From Oscillospiraceae bacterium (GTDB lineage Bacteria; Bacillota_A; Clostridia; Oscillospirales; Oscillospiraceae), in assembly GCA_017537045.1 (NCBI GenBank), contig JAFYLN010000043.1, positions 1 through 46,412 on the forward strand: a stretch of DNA of 46,412 bases, in the 5' to 3' direction. A program made the translations under genes and the position numbers. The notes under the pieces are model-generated. The model saw nothing but the letters and a program-made list of their open reading frames with translations, was not told the DNA's origin and did no database searches. Shown piece by piece: positions 7,690-16,592 of this stretch (position 1 is the stretch's first letter; the number at the start of each line of letters is the position of its first letter).

Positions 7690-8547
7690 ATGATTACTCT
7701 TTATGAAGGCGCATTTGCAAAACTGAATCTGACGCTGGATGTGCTCGGTAAGCGTGATGACGGCTACCATGACCTGAAAAGTGTCATGCAGACCGTTTCT
7801 GTCCGCGACGATATTGAGATCGATGTGGGCACCGGCAAGCCCTGGGTGCTCAAGTGCGATAAGCCCGGCATTCCCACCGATGAGACCAATCTGGCATGGA
7901 AGGCCGCAAAGCTGTATCTGGATACGATCAAAAAGGATCCCGACGGGCTGGAGATCCGCATTACCAAGCGGATTCCATCTCAGGCAGGCATGGGCGGCGG
8001 CAGTGCCGATGCGGCAGCGGTTCTGCGGGCGCTGAACGACCATTACGGAAATCCGCTGTCCATTCTGGCACTGGCGGAGCTGGGCGCACAGGTAGGCAGT
8101 GATGTGCCGTTCTGCGTGGTCTGCGGCACGGCCATGTGCGAAGGCCGCGGTGAGAGATTGCGCAGGCTTCCCGATATGCCGGACTGCATTTTTGTGGTCT
8201 GCAAGCCTGAATTCTCCGTGTCCACCCCGGAGCTTTACCAGAAGATCGATTCTGTTTCTATCCCCAAGCACCCTGATAATCAGGCTATGGAAAGCGCCTT
8301 GCTTGCAGGGGATCTGGAGCGGGTCGCAAAGAATATCTATAACGTCTTTGATCCCGTGGTGACGCAGGAGCATCCGGAACTGAACTACATCAAGTCCATC
8401 ATGCACCAGTACGGTGCCATTACCTACCAGATGACCGGTTCTGGCTCTGCGGTCTTTGGCATCGTCTCCGAGTTTGAGATTGCAGCAGTTATCTGCAATA
8501 TGCTCAAATCCAACTATTCCGACGTTTTTATCTGCAAACCTGTATAA
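7690..8547 (+). CDS. ispE: 4-diphosphocytidyl-2-C-methyl-D-erythritol kinase
   Basis: A 285-residue GHMP kinase. IspE phosphorylates CDP-methylerythritol at the 2-hydroxyl with ATP, the fourth step of the MEP isoprenoid pathway in the cytoplasm. Visible signatures are the N-terminal AFAKLNLTLDVLGKRDDGYHDL with the catalytic Lys, the glycine-rich ATP loop AGMGGGSADAAAV at about residues 98-110, SDVPFCVVCGTAMCEGRGE, and the C-terminal MTGSGSAVFG loop. The length matches the family. RBS AAAGGATG precedes the ATG. It has its own promoter and ends at a hairpin that overlaps the beginning of spoIIR. The ispE-spoIIR neighbourhood is found in other Clostridia. Confidence 0.95.
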   Translation: MITLYEGAFAKLNLTLDVLGKRDDGYHDLKSVMQTVSVRDDIEIDVGTGKPWVLKCDKPGIPTDETNLAWKAAKLYLDTIKKDPDGLEIRITKRIPSQAGMGGGSADAAAVLRALNDHYGNPLSILALAELGAQVGSDVPFCVVCGTAMCEGRGERLRRLPDMPDCIFVVCKPEFSVSTPELYQKIDSVSIPKHPDNQAMESALLAGDLERVAKNIYNVFDPVVTQEHPELNYIKSIMHQYGAITYQMTGSGSAVFGIVSEFEIAAVICNMLKSNYSDVFICKPV

Positions 8548-8559
8548 ACAATCCGATTG

Positions 8560-8600
8560 CCGTCCATACTGGAAGTATTTCAGTATGGACGGTGTTTTTT
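8560..8600 (+). terminator. Terminator hairpin abutting the spoIIR start codon
   Basis: CCGTCCATACT (8560-8570) pairs perfectly with AGTATGGACGG (8582-8592), and TGTTTTTT follows and ends exactly at the ATG at 8601. It has the structure of an ispE terminator, but there is no room for an RBS between it and spoIIR, so it may also act as a leader structure. Confidence 0.7.
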
Positions 8601-9212
8601 ATGGGAAAAGCTGTGAAACGGGTCATGCTTTGCGCGCTGATGGCCTGTCTGGTATGGGTCGCTATGCTTATTACAGATAAGCAGACACTCCGGAATGAAT
8701 TGATCCGCCTGCATGTTGTGGCAGCATCTGACGCTGCGGAAGATCAGGCACTGAAATTGCAGGTTCGGGATGCAGTTGTAAACAGCCTGCGGGAAAATAT
8801 GGAAAACGTAACAGATTCGGAGCAGGCAAAAGCATACTTACAGGAAAATCTTCCGAAGATTGAAGCGCTTGCCAACCGCGTCCTGCAGGAAGCAGGCTGC
8901 TCCGATGTGGCAACCGTATCTCTGCGGCTTGAGGAGTTTTCCACAAGATACTATGATACATTCACCCTGCCTGCCGGGATCTATGAATCTTTGCGCATTA
9001 CCATTGGCGCGGGGCAGGGACACAACTGGTGGTGTGTGGTGTTTCCGTCCCTTTGCGTTGGCGCAACGGTAGAGGAATTTGAAGATACGGCTCAGTGTGC
9101 GGGCATGTCCGATGCACTGACAGCAGCCCTTGCAGGTGAAGAAAGCTACGAGGTGCGCTTTTTTGTTCTTGATGCCATGGGCAGATTGGAGAATTTCCTT
9201 CACAAGGGATAA
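8601..9212 (+). CDS. spoIIR: Stage II sporulation protein R (SpoIIR)
   Basis: SpoIIR is made in the forespore and secreted toward the mother cell, where it triggers SpoIIGA to process pro-sigma-E. The sequence shows an N-terminal membrane/signal segment (VMLCALMACLVWVAML), then the family motif LRNELIRLHVVAASDAAEDQALKLQVRDAVV, a helical region, and the conserved C-terminal part GAGQGHNWWCVVFPSLC. I give the ATG at 8601. A GTG at 8592 in the same frame lies inside the hairpin stem, and a GTG at 8613 is also possible. None has a strong RBS, since the terminator-like hairpin ends right at the ATG. In Bacillus the gene is under sigma-F; I did not find a clear sigma-F promoter here. About 203 residues, normal for the family. 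Confidence 0.9.
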   Translation: MGKAVKRVMLCALMACLVWVAMLITDKQTLRNELIRLHVVAASDAAEDQALKLQVRDAVVNSLRENMENVTDSEQAKAYLQENLPKIEALANRVLQEAGCSDVATVSLRLEEFSTRYYDTFTLPAGIYESLRITIGAGQGHNWWCVVFPSLCVGATVEEFEDTAQCAGMSDALTAALAGEESYEVRFFVLDAMGRLENFLHKG

Positions 9213-9278
9213 TTGCCACTATAATTCGGCCGCAAGATGTGCTATCATATCAAAAAAAGAAAGAAAGGCGGTGGGCGT

Positions 9279-12200
9279 ATGCTGCATCTGCTTCTTGGTA
9301 CGGACTGGACGGCAAACCGGGATGAACTTTTGCGCCGCATCAGTCTGGATGTAAAAAAACAAAGAGAAAACAGAATCCTGATGGTGCCGGAGCTGATCAG
9401 CCACGAAACTGAAAGACTCCTTTGCCATCATGCAGGAGATACGGCCAGCCGTTTTGCAGAAGTGCTGTCCTTTACCCGCCTTGCCCGCCGTGTGGCGGAT
9501 GTTCAAGGCTGTGCAGCAGAGGAGAGTCTGGATGCCGGCGGCCGGGTAGTAGCCATGGCCGCCGCGGTCAAGCGGCTCAGCAGTGTCCTGAAAGCCTACG
9601 CCTGCGCGGAGTCCAAACCGGAATTTCTCACGGGTCTGATTGATGCTGTGGATGAATTCAAGCGCTGCTGCATTTCTTCTCAGGATTTGGAGAAGGCTGC
9701 ACAGGCTGCGCAGGGCGCGCTGGCAGAAAAAATGCACGAGCTGGCACTGATTCTGGAATCCTACGATGGTGTCTGTGCGCAAGGCAAGCGTGATCCCCGC
9801 GATCAGGAAACCCTGCTTCTGGAGCAAATGATGCAGGGTGATTTTGCAAAAACGCATGTGTTTTACATAGATGGATTTCCGGACTTTACCCGCCAGCATA
9901 TGGCGATTCTGGAGCTCCTGATCAAAGAATCTCCCGATGTGACCATCAGCATGAACTGTGACAAAGCAGGCTCTTCAATGCTTGCCTTCGAAAAAGCAGG
10001 TGATACGGCGCAGCAACTGATCCGAATGGCACGCAGCGCTGGTCAGGAAGTGGAGATCGAACGGATTCCTGCTTATGACAGACCGCTGGCTCCTATGCGC
10101 CACGGCCTGTTCCAGGGATATATTTCTGCCAATTCCTGTGCCGGACTGAAGGTGCTCCGGACAGATTCACCCTATCAGGAATGCCTTGCCGCGGCAGAGC
10201 AGATTATGGAACTGGTGCGCGGTGGATGCCGTTACCGGGATATTACAGTAATTTGCAGCGATCTTGGAACGTACCAGCCGTTGGTGCGGCTGGCATTTCA
10301 CCGCTGCGGTATTCCCCTCTACCTGTCGGGAACAGAGGATATTCTGCAAAAAAGCGTTATTTACACGGTGCTGTCTGCCATGGATGCGGCACTGGGCGGA
10401 TTTGAGCAGCGTTCAGTGCTGCGCTATCTGCGGTCCGTCCTTTCGCCTGTTTTGCCGGATGTCTGCGATTTGGTGGAAAATTACGCCATCACCTGGGCTG
10501 TTCGCGGCAAACGCTGGCAGGAGAAATGGACATACCACCCCGATGGCCTCAGTGCAGTTTTTGATGAAGCGTCCACAATGCGCCTGCAATTGATCGAAGA
10601 AGCCCGTGAAGCGGCGGTTGCACCCCTGCTGCGGCTGCAAAACGGCTTCCAGAATGCCAGAAACCTGTCTGAACAGGTTCTTGCATTGTATGACTTTTTG
10701 CAGCAGATCGATTTGGAATCCCGTCTGGATGCACTGGCACAGGAAATGGATGCAGCAGGTGATAACCGCAGTGCCCAGATCCTCAACCAGCTTTGGGAAA
10801 TCCTGATTGGTGCCATGGAACAGATGCATGATGTGCTGGGCACCACCAGGTGGGAGACCGATACCTTTACGCGTCTGTTCCAGTTGCTGCTAAGTCAGTA
10901 TCAGGTCGGCACCATCCCGCCGGTGCTGGATGCGGTGCAGTGTGGTCAGGTCAGTGCCATGCGCCTGCACCAGCAGAAGCATCTGATCGTACTGGGTGCA
11001 CAGGAAGGAAATCTTCCATGCTATAACGGTTCTTCCGGTGTGCTGACCGATCAGGAACGTGTTGCCATCCGAAATCTGGGTGTCCCGTTGACAGGTGGTG
11101 CTATGGAGGGCATTCAGGCAGAATTTGCAGAGATCTACGGCGTGTTCTGCGGCGCAACGGAAACTGCAACGGTCTATAATTCCGGGACCCAGCCATCCTT
11201 CGTCTGCCGCCGGCTGGCAGAGCTTGCAGGCGGGGAGGAAACAGTTCAGCCGCAGTTGGGCGCAGCACTTTCCAATCCCTTTGAAACTGGCGCCTATCTT
11301 GCTTCATGGGACGATGCGGCCGCCGCAGCGCAGTTGGGCGTGCAGGACAGCTTTGATGCTGTCTGCCGCAGCAGAAGCTATGCGCTTGGAAAAGTGGAAC
11401 GCCGCCGTATAGAAAGACTATACGGAAGGCAGCTCCAACTGTCCGCATCCCAGATCGACCGTCACGCAGAATGCCGCCTGGCCTATTTCCTGAAATACGG
11501 CCTGCGCGCAAAGGAGCGGAAAGAAGCCACCGTTGACCCTGCCGAGTTCGGCACATATGTCCACGCGGTGCTTGAAAATACCGCGCGCCGCGTGCTGGAA
11601 CTGGGCGGATTTCCGCAGGTGACCTTAGAGCAGACCCAGGAAATTGCAAAGCAATACTCTGATGCGTATGCAGCCGCGCATTTCTCCCAGCTGGATTCCG
11701 AGCGCCTTGTGTACCTGTTCCGCCGAAACGGACAGGAGCTTCATTTCGTGGTGCAGGAGCTGTGGGAGGAATTGCAGCAGTCTAAATTCCAGCCAGCGGG
11801 ATTTGAAGTGAATTTCGGCAATGCGGACGGGCTACCCCCCATTGCCCTCAACGGCAGCACAATGAATGCGGTCCTGCGGGGATTTGTAGACCGCGTGGAC
11901 AACTGGAAACAGCATGGAAACGACTATTACCGTGTTGTGGACTATAAGACCGGTAAAAAAGACTTCGATTATTGTGATGTATTTAACGGGGTGGGCTTGC
12001 AGCTTCTGCTGTATTTGTTCGCATTGCAGGAATGCGGCGGTGACGTGGTGGGCGACCGTCCCATCCCCGCCGGTGTCCAGTATTTTCCTGCCCGTGTGCC
12101 TTATGTGACGACGGATGGCCGCATGAGCGGTGAAGAACTGGAAAAAGCCCGCTTGAAGGATTTGAAGAGAAAGGGTCTGCTGCTTAGTGACAGTGAAGTC

Positions 12201-12533
12201 CTGCAAGCGATGGAGCCTGGTGAAAATCCACAGCGCCTGTGCTACAGCATCAAAAAGGATGGAACGCTGAGTGGTGATATTGCCGACAGGGAGCAACTGA
12301 AGCTGCTGAAGGCTTATTTGCAGCGCATCCTTGGAAAAATGGTGGATGACATCGCCTCGGGCAATGTGGAGCCCAATCCCTATACCCGCGGTACCAGTCA
12401 CAGTGCCTGTACCTTCTGTCCCTATGGTGCCATCTGCCATGAAGCAGAGGTGGAAGGCCGGCGCAATTATAAAACCATGACAGCCCAGCGGTTCTGGGAC
12501 GAGATCGGAAAGGAGATGGATTTCCATGGCTGA
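9279..12533 (+). CDS. addB: ATP-dependent helicase/nuclease subunit B (AddB)
   Basis: With AddA this makes the Gram-positive RecBCD-like complex that resects double-strand ends for recombination repair. The 1084-residue protein has the inactive-helicase fold and a C-terminal PD-(D/E)xK nuclease: LSASQIDRHAECRLAYF, the GTYVHAVLE box and VVDYKTGKKD. Four cysteines fit the 4Fe-4S cluster: one near residue 731 (HAEC) and three in CTFCPYGAIC near 1044-1053. Unusual: the N-terminal Walker A loop expected at LLG.... is replaced by GTDWTANRDE, so ATP binding in this subunit is doubtful. Start at ATG 9279 with AAGGCGGTGGG upstream; an earlier in-frame ATG at 9237 lacks an RBS. It overlaps addA by 8 bases, so translation is coupled. 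Confidence 0.93.
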   Translation: MLHLLLGTDWTANRDELLRRISLDVKKQRENRILMVPELISHETERLLCHHAGDTASRFAEVLSFTRLARRVADVQGCAAEESLDAGGRVVAMAAAVKRLSSVLKAYACAESKPEFLTGLIDAVDEFKRCCISSQDLEKAAQAAQGALAEKMHELALILESYDGVCAQGKRDPRDQETLLLEQMMQGDFAKTHVFYIDGFPDFTRQHMAILELLIKESPDVTISMNCDKAGSSMLAFEKAGDTAQQLIRMARSAGQEVEIERIPAYDRPLAPMRHGLFQGYISANSCAGLKVLRTDSPYQECLAAAEQIMELVRGGCRYRDITVICSDLGTYQPLVRLAFHRCGIPLYLSGTEDILQKSVIYTVLSAMDAALGGFEQRSVLRYLRSVLSPVLPDVCDLVENYAITWAVRGKRWQEKWTYHPDGLSAVFDEASTMRLQLIEEAREAAVAPLLRLQNGFQNARNLSEQVLALYDFLQQIDLESRLDALAQEMDAAGDNRSAQILNQLWEILIGAMEQMHDVLGTTRWETDTFTRLFQLLLSQYQVGTIPPVLDAVQCGQVSAMRLHQQKHLIVLGAQEGNLPCYNGSSGVLTDQERVAIRNLGVPLTGGAMEGIQAEFAEIYGVFCGATETATVYNSGTQPSFVCRRLAELAGGEETVQPQLGAALSNPFETGAYLASWDDAAAAAQLGVQDSFDAVCRSRSYALGKVERRRIERLYGRQLQLSASQIDRHAECRLAYFLKYGLRAKERKEATVDPAEFGTYVHAVLENTARRVLELGGFPQVTLEQTQEIAKQYSDAYAAAHFSQLDSERLVYLFRRNGQELHFVVQELWEELQQSKFQPAGFEVNFGNADGLPPIALNGSTMNAVLRGFVDRVDNWKQHGNDYYRVVDYKTGKKDFDYCDVFNGVGLQLLLYLFALQECGGDVVGDRPIPAGVQYFPARVPYVTTDGRMSGEELEKARLKDLKRKGLLLSDSEVLQAMEPGENPQRLCYSIKKDGTLSGDIADREQLKLLKAYLQRILGKMVDDIASGNVEPNPYTRGTSHSACTFCPYGAICHEAEVEGRRNYKTMTAQRFWDEIGKEMDFHG

Positions 12534-15500
12534 AAAACTGACACCGCAGCAGCTTCAGGCAGTGGAAGACCGTGGCGGCCGGCTTCTGGTTTCGGCAGCA
12601 GCCGGTTCCGGTAAAACCAAGGTTCTGGTGGATCGTCTTCTGAAATATCTGAACGATCCCGGCAATCCCGCCAATCTGGACGAATTTCTGATCATTACCT
12701 ACACCAAGGCTGCGGCCTCGGAGCTGCGCGGCAAGATTGCCGCCAAGCTGACGGAGACAATTGCGGCTCAGCCGGAAAACCGCCATTTACAGCGCCAGAT
12801 GCAGCGCCTGTTTCTGACGAAGATTTCCACAGTCCATGGTTTCTGTGGCGACCTGCTGCGGGAATTTGCGTATAAGCTGGATCTGCCTGCAGATTTTCGC
12901 GTGGCAGATGAAAACGAGTGCAGCGAAATCCGGGAGACCGTGCTTGCTGATCTGCTGGACAGAGCCTATGAATCAGCAGGTGAGAATGAAGATTTCCGCG
13001 CTTTTGTGGATACGCAGGGGCTTGGCCGTACGGATAAGCTGGTGTCGGAGATCGTACTGAAAGTTTATGACAGCGCCTGCTGCCACTTGGATCCGGAAAA
13101 ATGGCTGGATGGATGCCTGCGTGATGCGCAGGTGGATGGAATCGGCGACGCGGCGGAAACCATCTGGGGTAAGTATCTGGTGGATGACCTGTTCCATTAT
13201 CTGGACGGGCAGATCAATGTGATCCGCAGATGTGCGGAGCTGGCAGAAGCTTCTGACGGCATGCAAAAGCCTGCTGTAAATTTACGCGATACGCTGCAGC
13301 AGCTGGAACACTTGCGTGCTGGCACCACATGGGATGAGATCGTTGCACGAAAAAATATTGACTACGGCAGATTGACTTTCCCCAGAAAGGGCATCGACAC
13401 CACTCTTGCCGAGCAAATCAAGGCCTGCCGTACCGCCTGTAAAAAGGGACTGGAGAAACGCCTGCGCACGTTCTCTGACGAATCGGTGCAGGTGCTGGAC
13501 GATCTTTCCCAGTCTGCGGCCGGAACCAGAGGCCTGATTGCGCTGGTGCGCCAGTTTGGGGAAAATTACAACCGCGCCAAGCGAAGCCGCCGCTGTGTCG
13601 ACTTTGGGGATCTGGAGCACAAGACGCTGGATCTTCTGCTGGGAACCTCCCGCAGCGGTCCGACGGCAGCATCAAAGGAAATTGCACAGCGCTTCCGCGA
13701 AATCATGGTGGATGAATATCAGGACTCCAACGGGGTGCAGGATGCGATCTTCATGACATTGACCGGACAGAAGCAGAACTGCTTCATGGTTGGTGATGTC
13801 AAGCAGTCTATTTACCAGTTCCGTCTGGCTGACCCCGGAATCTTCCTGCAAAAATACCATAGCTATGTCCATGCAGCCAGCGCCGTACCGGCGCAGGGAA
13901 GAAAAATTCTGCTCAACGCCAATTTCCGCTCCGGCGGGGAAGTGGTGGCCGCAGTCAATGATGTATTCTGCGACTGCATGAGTCCGGCGGTGGGCGGCCT
14001 TGTGTATGGCGAGGATGAAATGCTCAAAGAGGGAATTCCCCACATTCCGCTGCCTGAGCCGGCAGTGGAACTGTATGCAGTGGATGTGAAAGAGGATACA
14101 TACGATGAGGAATCCTCTTTCGTTGCATTGCGGGTGGCACAGCTTCTGGATGGCACCCATTTTGTTCGTGACGGAGAAAATCTGCGACCCATCCGTGAAG
14201 AGGATATTGTGATCCTGCTGCGTTCTCCCGGCAGTGTGGGAGGCCATTTCCAGCGGGCATTGGAAGAGCGGGGAATTCGATGTACCAGCGGTGGCGGCGG
14301 TGATCTGTTACAGACACAGGAGATTGCCGTGCTTCGCTCCCTGCTGCAGACCATTGCCAACCCCCAGCAGGACATTCCCCTGATTGCCACACTGGCAAGT
14401 CCTGTATTCGGCTTCACAGCGGACGATCTGGCGGCGTTTCGTGGAAAGCAAAAACGCAGCAGTGTCTATGATGCACTCTGTGCCGACGGCGATCCCAAAT
14501 CCGCAGCGTTTCTGGAAACCCTTGCGCTTTTGCGCCGGGAAGCACGGATGAACACCCTGGCACAACTGATCGAAAAGATATTCAGCCTGACCCGCATGGA
14601 CAGCATCTTTGCCGCCATGGAAAATGGTGAAACAAAGCGGGAGAATCTTCAGGCATTTTATAAACTGGCATCTGACTTTGAATCCACCTCCCACCGGGAA
14701 TTGAGCCAGTTTTTGGAACATCTGGAAGCATTGGAGGAAAAGGGTCTCATAGCTGCTACGGAACCTACCGGCGGCTGCGTCACGGTCATGAGCATCCACA
14801 AGTCAAAGGGTCTGGAATTTCCCGTGGTATTCCTGTGCGGCCTTGCCAGAGAATTCAACCGTGAAAGTTTGCGCGCGCAGGTTCTTTGCGATAAAGAATT
14901 GGGACTGGGTCTATCCGTGGCAGACACGGTCAACCGGATCCGCTATCCCGCCATTTCCAAGCGGGCGATCGTTGCAAAAACGGCATCAGAAAGCCTGTCG
15001 GAGGAAATGCGGGTGCTGTATGTTGCCATGACCCGCCCGAAGGATCGTTTGATCATGACCTATGCGTCGAAGAATCTGCAAGGCGATCTTCAGGAACTGG
15101 CGCTGCGCCATGATCTCGGCGGCGCGCAGCAACTGACAAAGGATGCCGTATGTCCAGGTGAATGGGTGCTCCTGAGTGCATTGAACCGCACAGAAGCGGG
15201 TCAACTTCATGCACTCGGCGGAAAGCCTGCTGAAACCAGAGTGTCCGGTCATCCATGGCTGATCCGTGTGGTAGAAGCACCACACCCTGATGGAAGGTCA
15301 GCGGAAGCAGTTTCAGAGAAACGAAAGCTTCCGGCATCGACCATTGAAAAGCTGCACGATGCATTGGCGTTTCGTTACCGGCATGATGCAGCCACCATGG
15401 CACCGTCTAAAATGACAGCAACCCAGCGAAAAGGCAGGCTCAAGGATCAGGAGGCATCTGAAAATACACAGGAGCATCAGACCTCCCGTTCCTGGCGAAG

Positions 15501-16032
15501 ACCTGCCTTTGCAGCGCAGAAGATTGCGGGAAAGACCTACGGCAGTGCCATCCATGCGGTTATGCAGTACATCCGTTACGAGGATTGTACCGATGCGGCG
15601 GGTGTTGAAGCACAGATCAGAGAATTGGCCGACCGTGGCTTCATTACAGCAGAAGCTGCCGCCATGGCAGACAGAACGCAGATTGCCGCTTTCTTCCAGA
15701 CGGAAATTGGTAAAAAGCTGCGCAGCGGCACAGATTATGTGCGGGAGTTCAAGTTCTCCATCCTCGATGATGCGCAGAATTATGCAGACGGACTGCAGGG
15801 TGAGCAGATTTTGCTTCAAGGTGTGGTCGACTGTGCCATGATCGAAGAAGACGGTATCACCATCATCGATTTCAAGACTGATTATGTGACGGAGGAAACG
15901 CTTCCCGGCCTTACGGAGCATTACCGTATTCAGGTGCAGACCTATGCACAGGCCATGCAGCGCATTTATCAAAAGCCGGTCAAGGCATCCTGCCTGTATT
16001 TCTTCAGATTAAATCGGTTTATTTCTGTATAA
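12526..16032 (+). CDS. addA: ATP-dependent helicase/nuclease subunit A (AddA)
   Basis: A 1168-residue UvrD-type helicase with a C-terminal nuclease, the motor subunit of AddAB. Walker A is SAAAGSGKTKVLVDR near residues 23-37. Motif II is VDEYQDSN near 395, followed by GDVKQSIYQFRLADP. Later helicase motifs are VMSIHKSKGLEFPVVF and EEMRVLYVAMTRPKDRL. The nuclease part has GSAIHAVMQ and the active-site stretch IIDFKTDYV near the end. Length and motif order are normal, so the protein should be active. It starts inside the end of addB (8-base overlap) with the RBS AAAGGAG in addB codons. It ends at a hairpin at 16038, which separates it from convergent sporulation genes. Confidence 0.96.
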   Translation: MAEKLTPQQLQAVEDRGGRLLVSAAAGSGKTKVLVDRLLKYLNDPGNPANLDEFLIITYTKAAASELRGKIAAKLTETIAAQPENRHLQRQMQRLFLTKISTVHGFCGDLLREFAYKLDLPADFRVADENECSEIRETVLADLLDRAYESAGENEDFRAFVDTQGLGRTDKLVSEIVLKVYDSACCHLDPEKWLDGCLRDAQVDGIGDAAETIWGKYLVDDLFHYLDGQINVIRRCAELAEASDGMQKPAVNLRDTLQQLEHLRAGTTWDEIVARKNIDYGRLTFPRKGIDTTLAEQIKACRTACKKGLEKRLRTFSDESVQVLDDLSQSAAGTRGLIALVRQFGENYNRAKRSRRCVDFGDLEHKTLDLLLGTSRSGPTAASKEIAQRFREIMVDEYQDSNGVQDAIFMTLTGQKQNCFMVGDVKQSIYQFRLADPGIFLQKYHSYVHAASAVPAQGRKILLNANFRSGGEVVAAVNDVFCDCMSPAVGGLVYGEDEMLKEGIPHIPLPEPAVELYAVDVKEDTYDEESSFVALRVAQLLDGTHFVRDGENLRPIREEDIVILLRSPGSVGGHFQRALEERGIRCTSGGGGDLLQTQEIAVLRSLLQTIANPQQDIPLIATLASPVFGFTADDLAAFRGKQKRSSVYDALCADGDPKSAAFLETLALLRREARMNTLAQLIEKIFSLTRMDSIFAAMENGETKRENLQAFYKLASDFESTSHRELSQFLEHLEALEEKGLIAATEPTGGCVTVMSIHKSKGLEFPVVFLCGLAREFNRESLRAQVLCDKELGLGLSVADTVNRIRYPAISKRAIVAKTASESLSEEMRVLYVAMTRPKDRLIMTYASKNLQGDLQELALRHDLGGAQQLTKDAVCPGEWVLLSALNRTEAGQLHALGGKPAETRVSGHPWLIRVVEAPHPDGRSAEAVSEKRKLPASTIEKLHDALAFRYRHDAATMAPSKMTATQRKGRLKDQEASENTQEHQTSRSWRRPAFAAQKIAGKTYGSAIHAVMQYIRYEDCTDAAGVEAQIRELADRGFITAEAAAMADRTQIAAFFQTEIGKKLRSGTDYVREFKFSILDDAQNYADGLQGEQILLQGVVDCAMIEEDGITIIDFKTDYVTEETLPGLTEHYRIQVQTYAQAMQRIYQKPVKASCLYFFRLNRFISV

Positions 16033-16037
16033 GTAAG

Positions 16038-16071
16038 ATCCGGCACCTCATCGGGTGCCGGATGCTTGTTT
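16038..16071. terminator. Hairpin between addA and the Asn/Gln-rich gene
   Basis: ATCCGGCACC (16038-16047) and GGTGCCGGAT (16054-16063) form a 10-bp stem. The following GCTTGTTT is only moderately T-rich. It sits between convergent genes and may serve both. Confidence 0.75.
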
Positions 16072-16174
16072 AGCGGTTGTTCTGGTTCTGGTTGTTCTGA
16101 TTCTGGTTGTTGTTCTGGTTGCGGTTCTGATTGTTATTCTGGTTGTTGTTCTGGTTACGGTTCTGGTTATTCAT
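16070..16174 (-). CDS. 34-residue Asn/Gln/Arg-only peptide downstream of spoVAE
   Basis: A short minus-strand frame with a clear RBS (TTTGGAGGATCTATT before the ATG at 16174) and a TAA stop at 16070-16072. After Met it contains only 21 Asn, 9 Gln and 3 Arg, beginning MNNQNRNQNN. Asn is encoded by both AAC and AAT, and Arg by both CGT and CGC, so it is not a simple DNA repeat. It lies 60 bases downstream of spoVAE on the same strand, with no terminator seen between them, so it is probably the last gene of the spoVA operon and made during sporulation (inference). No known family is assigned. Asn/Gln-rich peptides tend to be disordered or self-assembling, and a spore structural or core role is possible. 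The opposite-strand Val/Leu reading is its shadow. Confidence 0.65.
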   Translation of the reverse strand: MNNQNRNQNNNQNNNQNRNQNNNQNQNNQNQNNR

Positions 16175-16234
16175 AATAGATCCTCCAAAATTTGTACTCA
16201 CGGCTTTTGCCGCCTCCATAGTGTAACCAGAATT

Positions 16235-16591
16235 TCAGCTTTTATCCTTCGCCTTGAAAATCAGTCCGGCAAGCAGTCCTGCGGTGATGGCAGCGGCAAT
16301 ACCACCGGCACAGGCCTTCAGTCCGCCGGTAAAAATCCCAAGAAATCCGTCCTCCTGCACAGCCTCCTTGACACCCTTGGCCAGATTATATCCGAATCCG
16401 GTCAAAGGTACACTCGCGCCCGCGCCTGCAAATTCCGCCAGCGGTTTGTAAAGACCGATAGCGCCCAGAAAAACGCCGATCACCACATAGCTGACCAGTA
16501 TTCGAGCAGGTGTCAGCTTTGTTTTGTCAATGAGGATTTGGCCGATCAGGCACAGCGCTCCGCCGACCAGAAATGCTTTGATATAGTCCAT
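16235..16591 (-). CDS. spoVAE: Stage V sporulation protein AE (SpoVAE)
   Basis: A 118-residue protein with about three to four membrane segments and the SpoVAE pattern: AFLVGGALCLIGQILIDKTKLTPARILVSYVVIGVFLGA, then the glycine-rich VPLTGFGYNLAKGVKEAV. SpoVA proteins form the channel in the spore inner membrane that takes up dipicolinic acid with calcium during sporulation and releases it in germination. It begins two bases after the spoVAD stop, with GGGGAGGGACTAAG as RBS, so the two are translationally linked. Because spoVAD is split by the element, the native spoVA promoter lies 24 kb away at 41778-41806. Expression of spoVAE is therefore expected to be lost or altered while the element is in place (inference). 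Confidence 0.93.
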   Translation of the reverse strand: MDYIKAFLVGGALCLIGQILIDKTKLTPARILVSYVVIGVFLGAIGLYKPLAEFAGAGASVPLTGFGYNLAKGVKEAVQEDGFLGIFTGGLKACAGGIAAAITAGLLAGLIFKAKDKS

Positions 16592-16592
16592 C

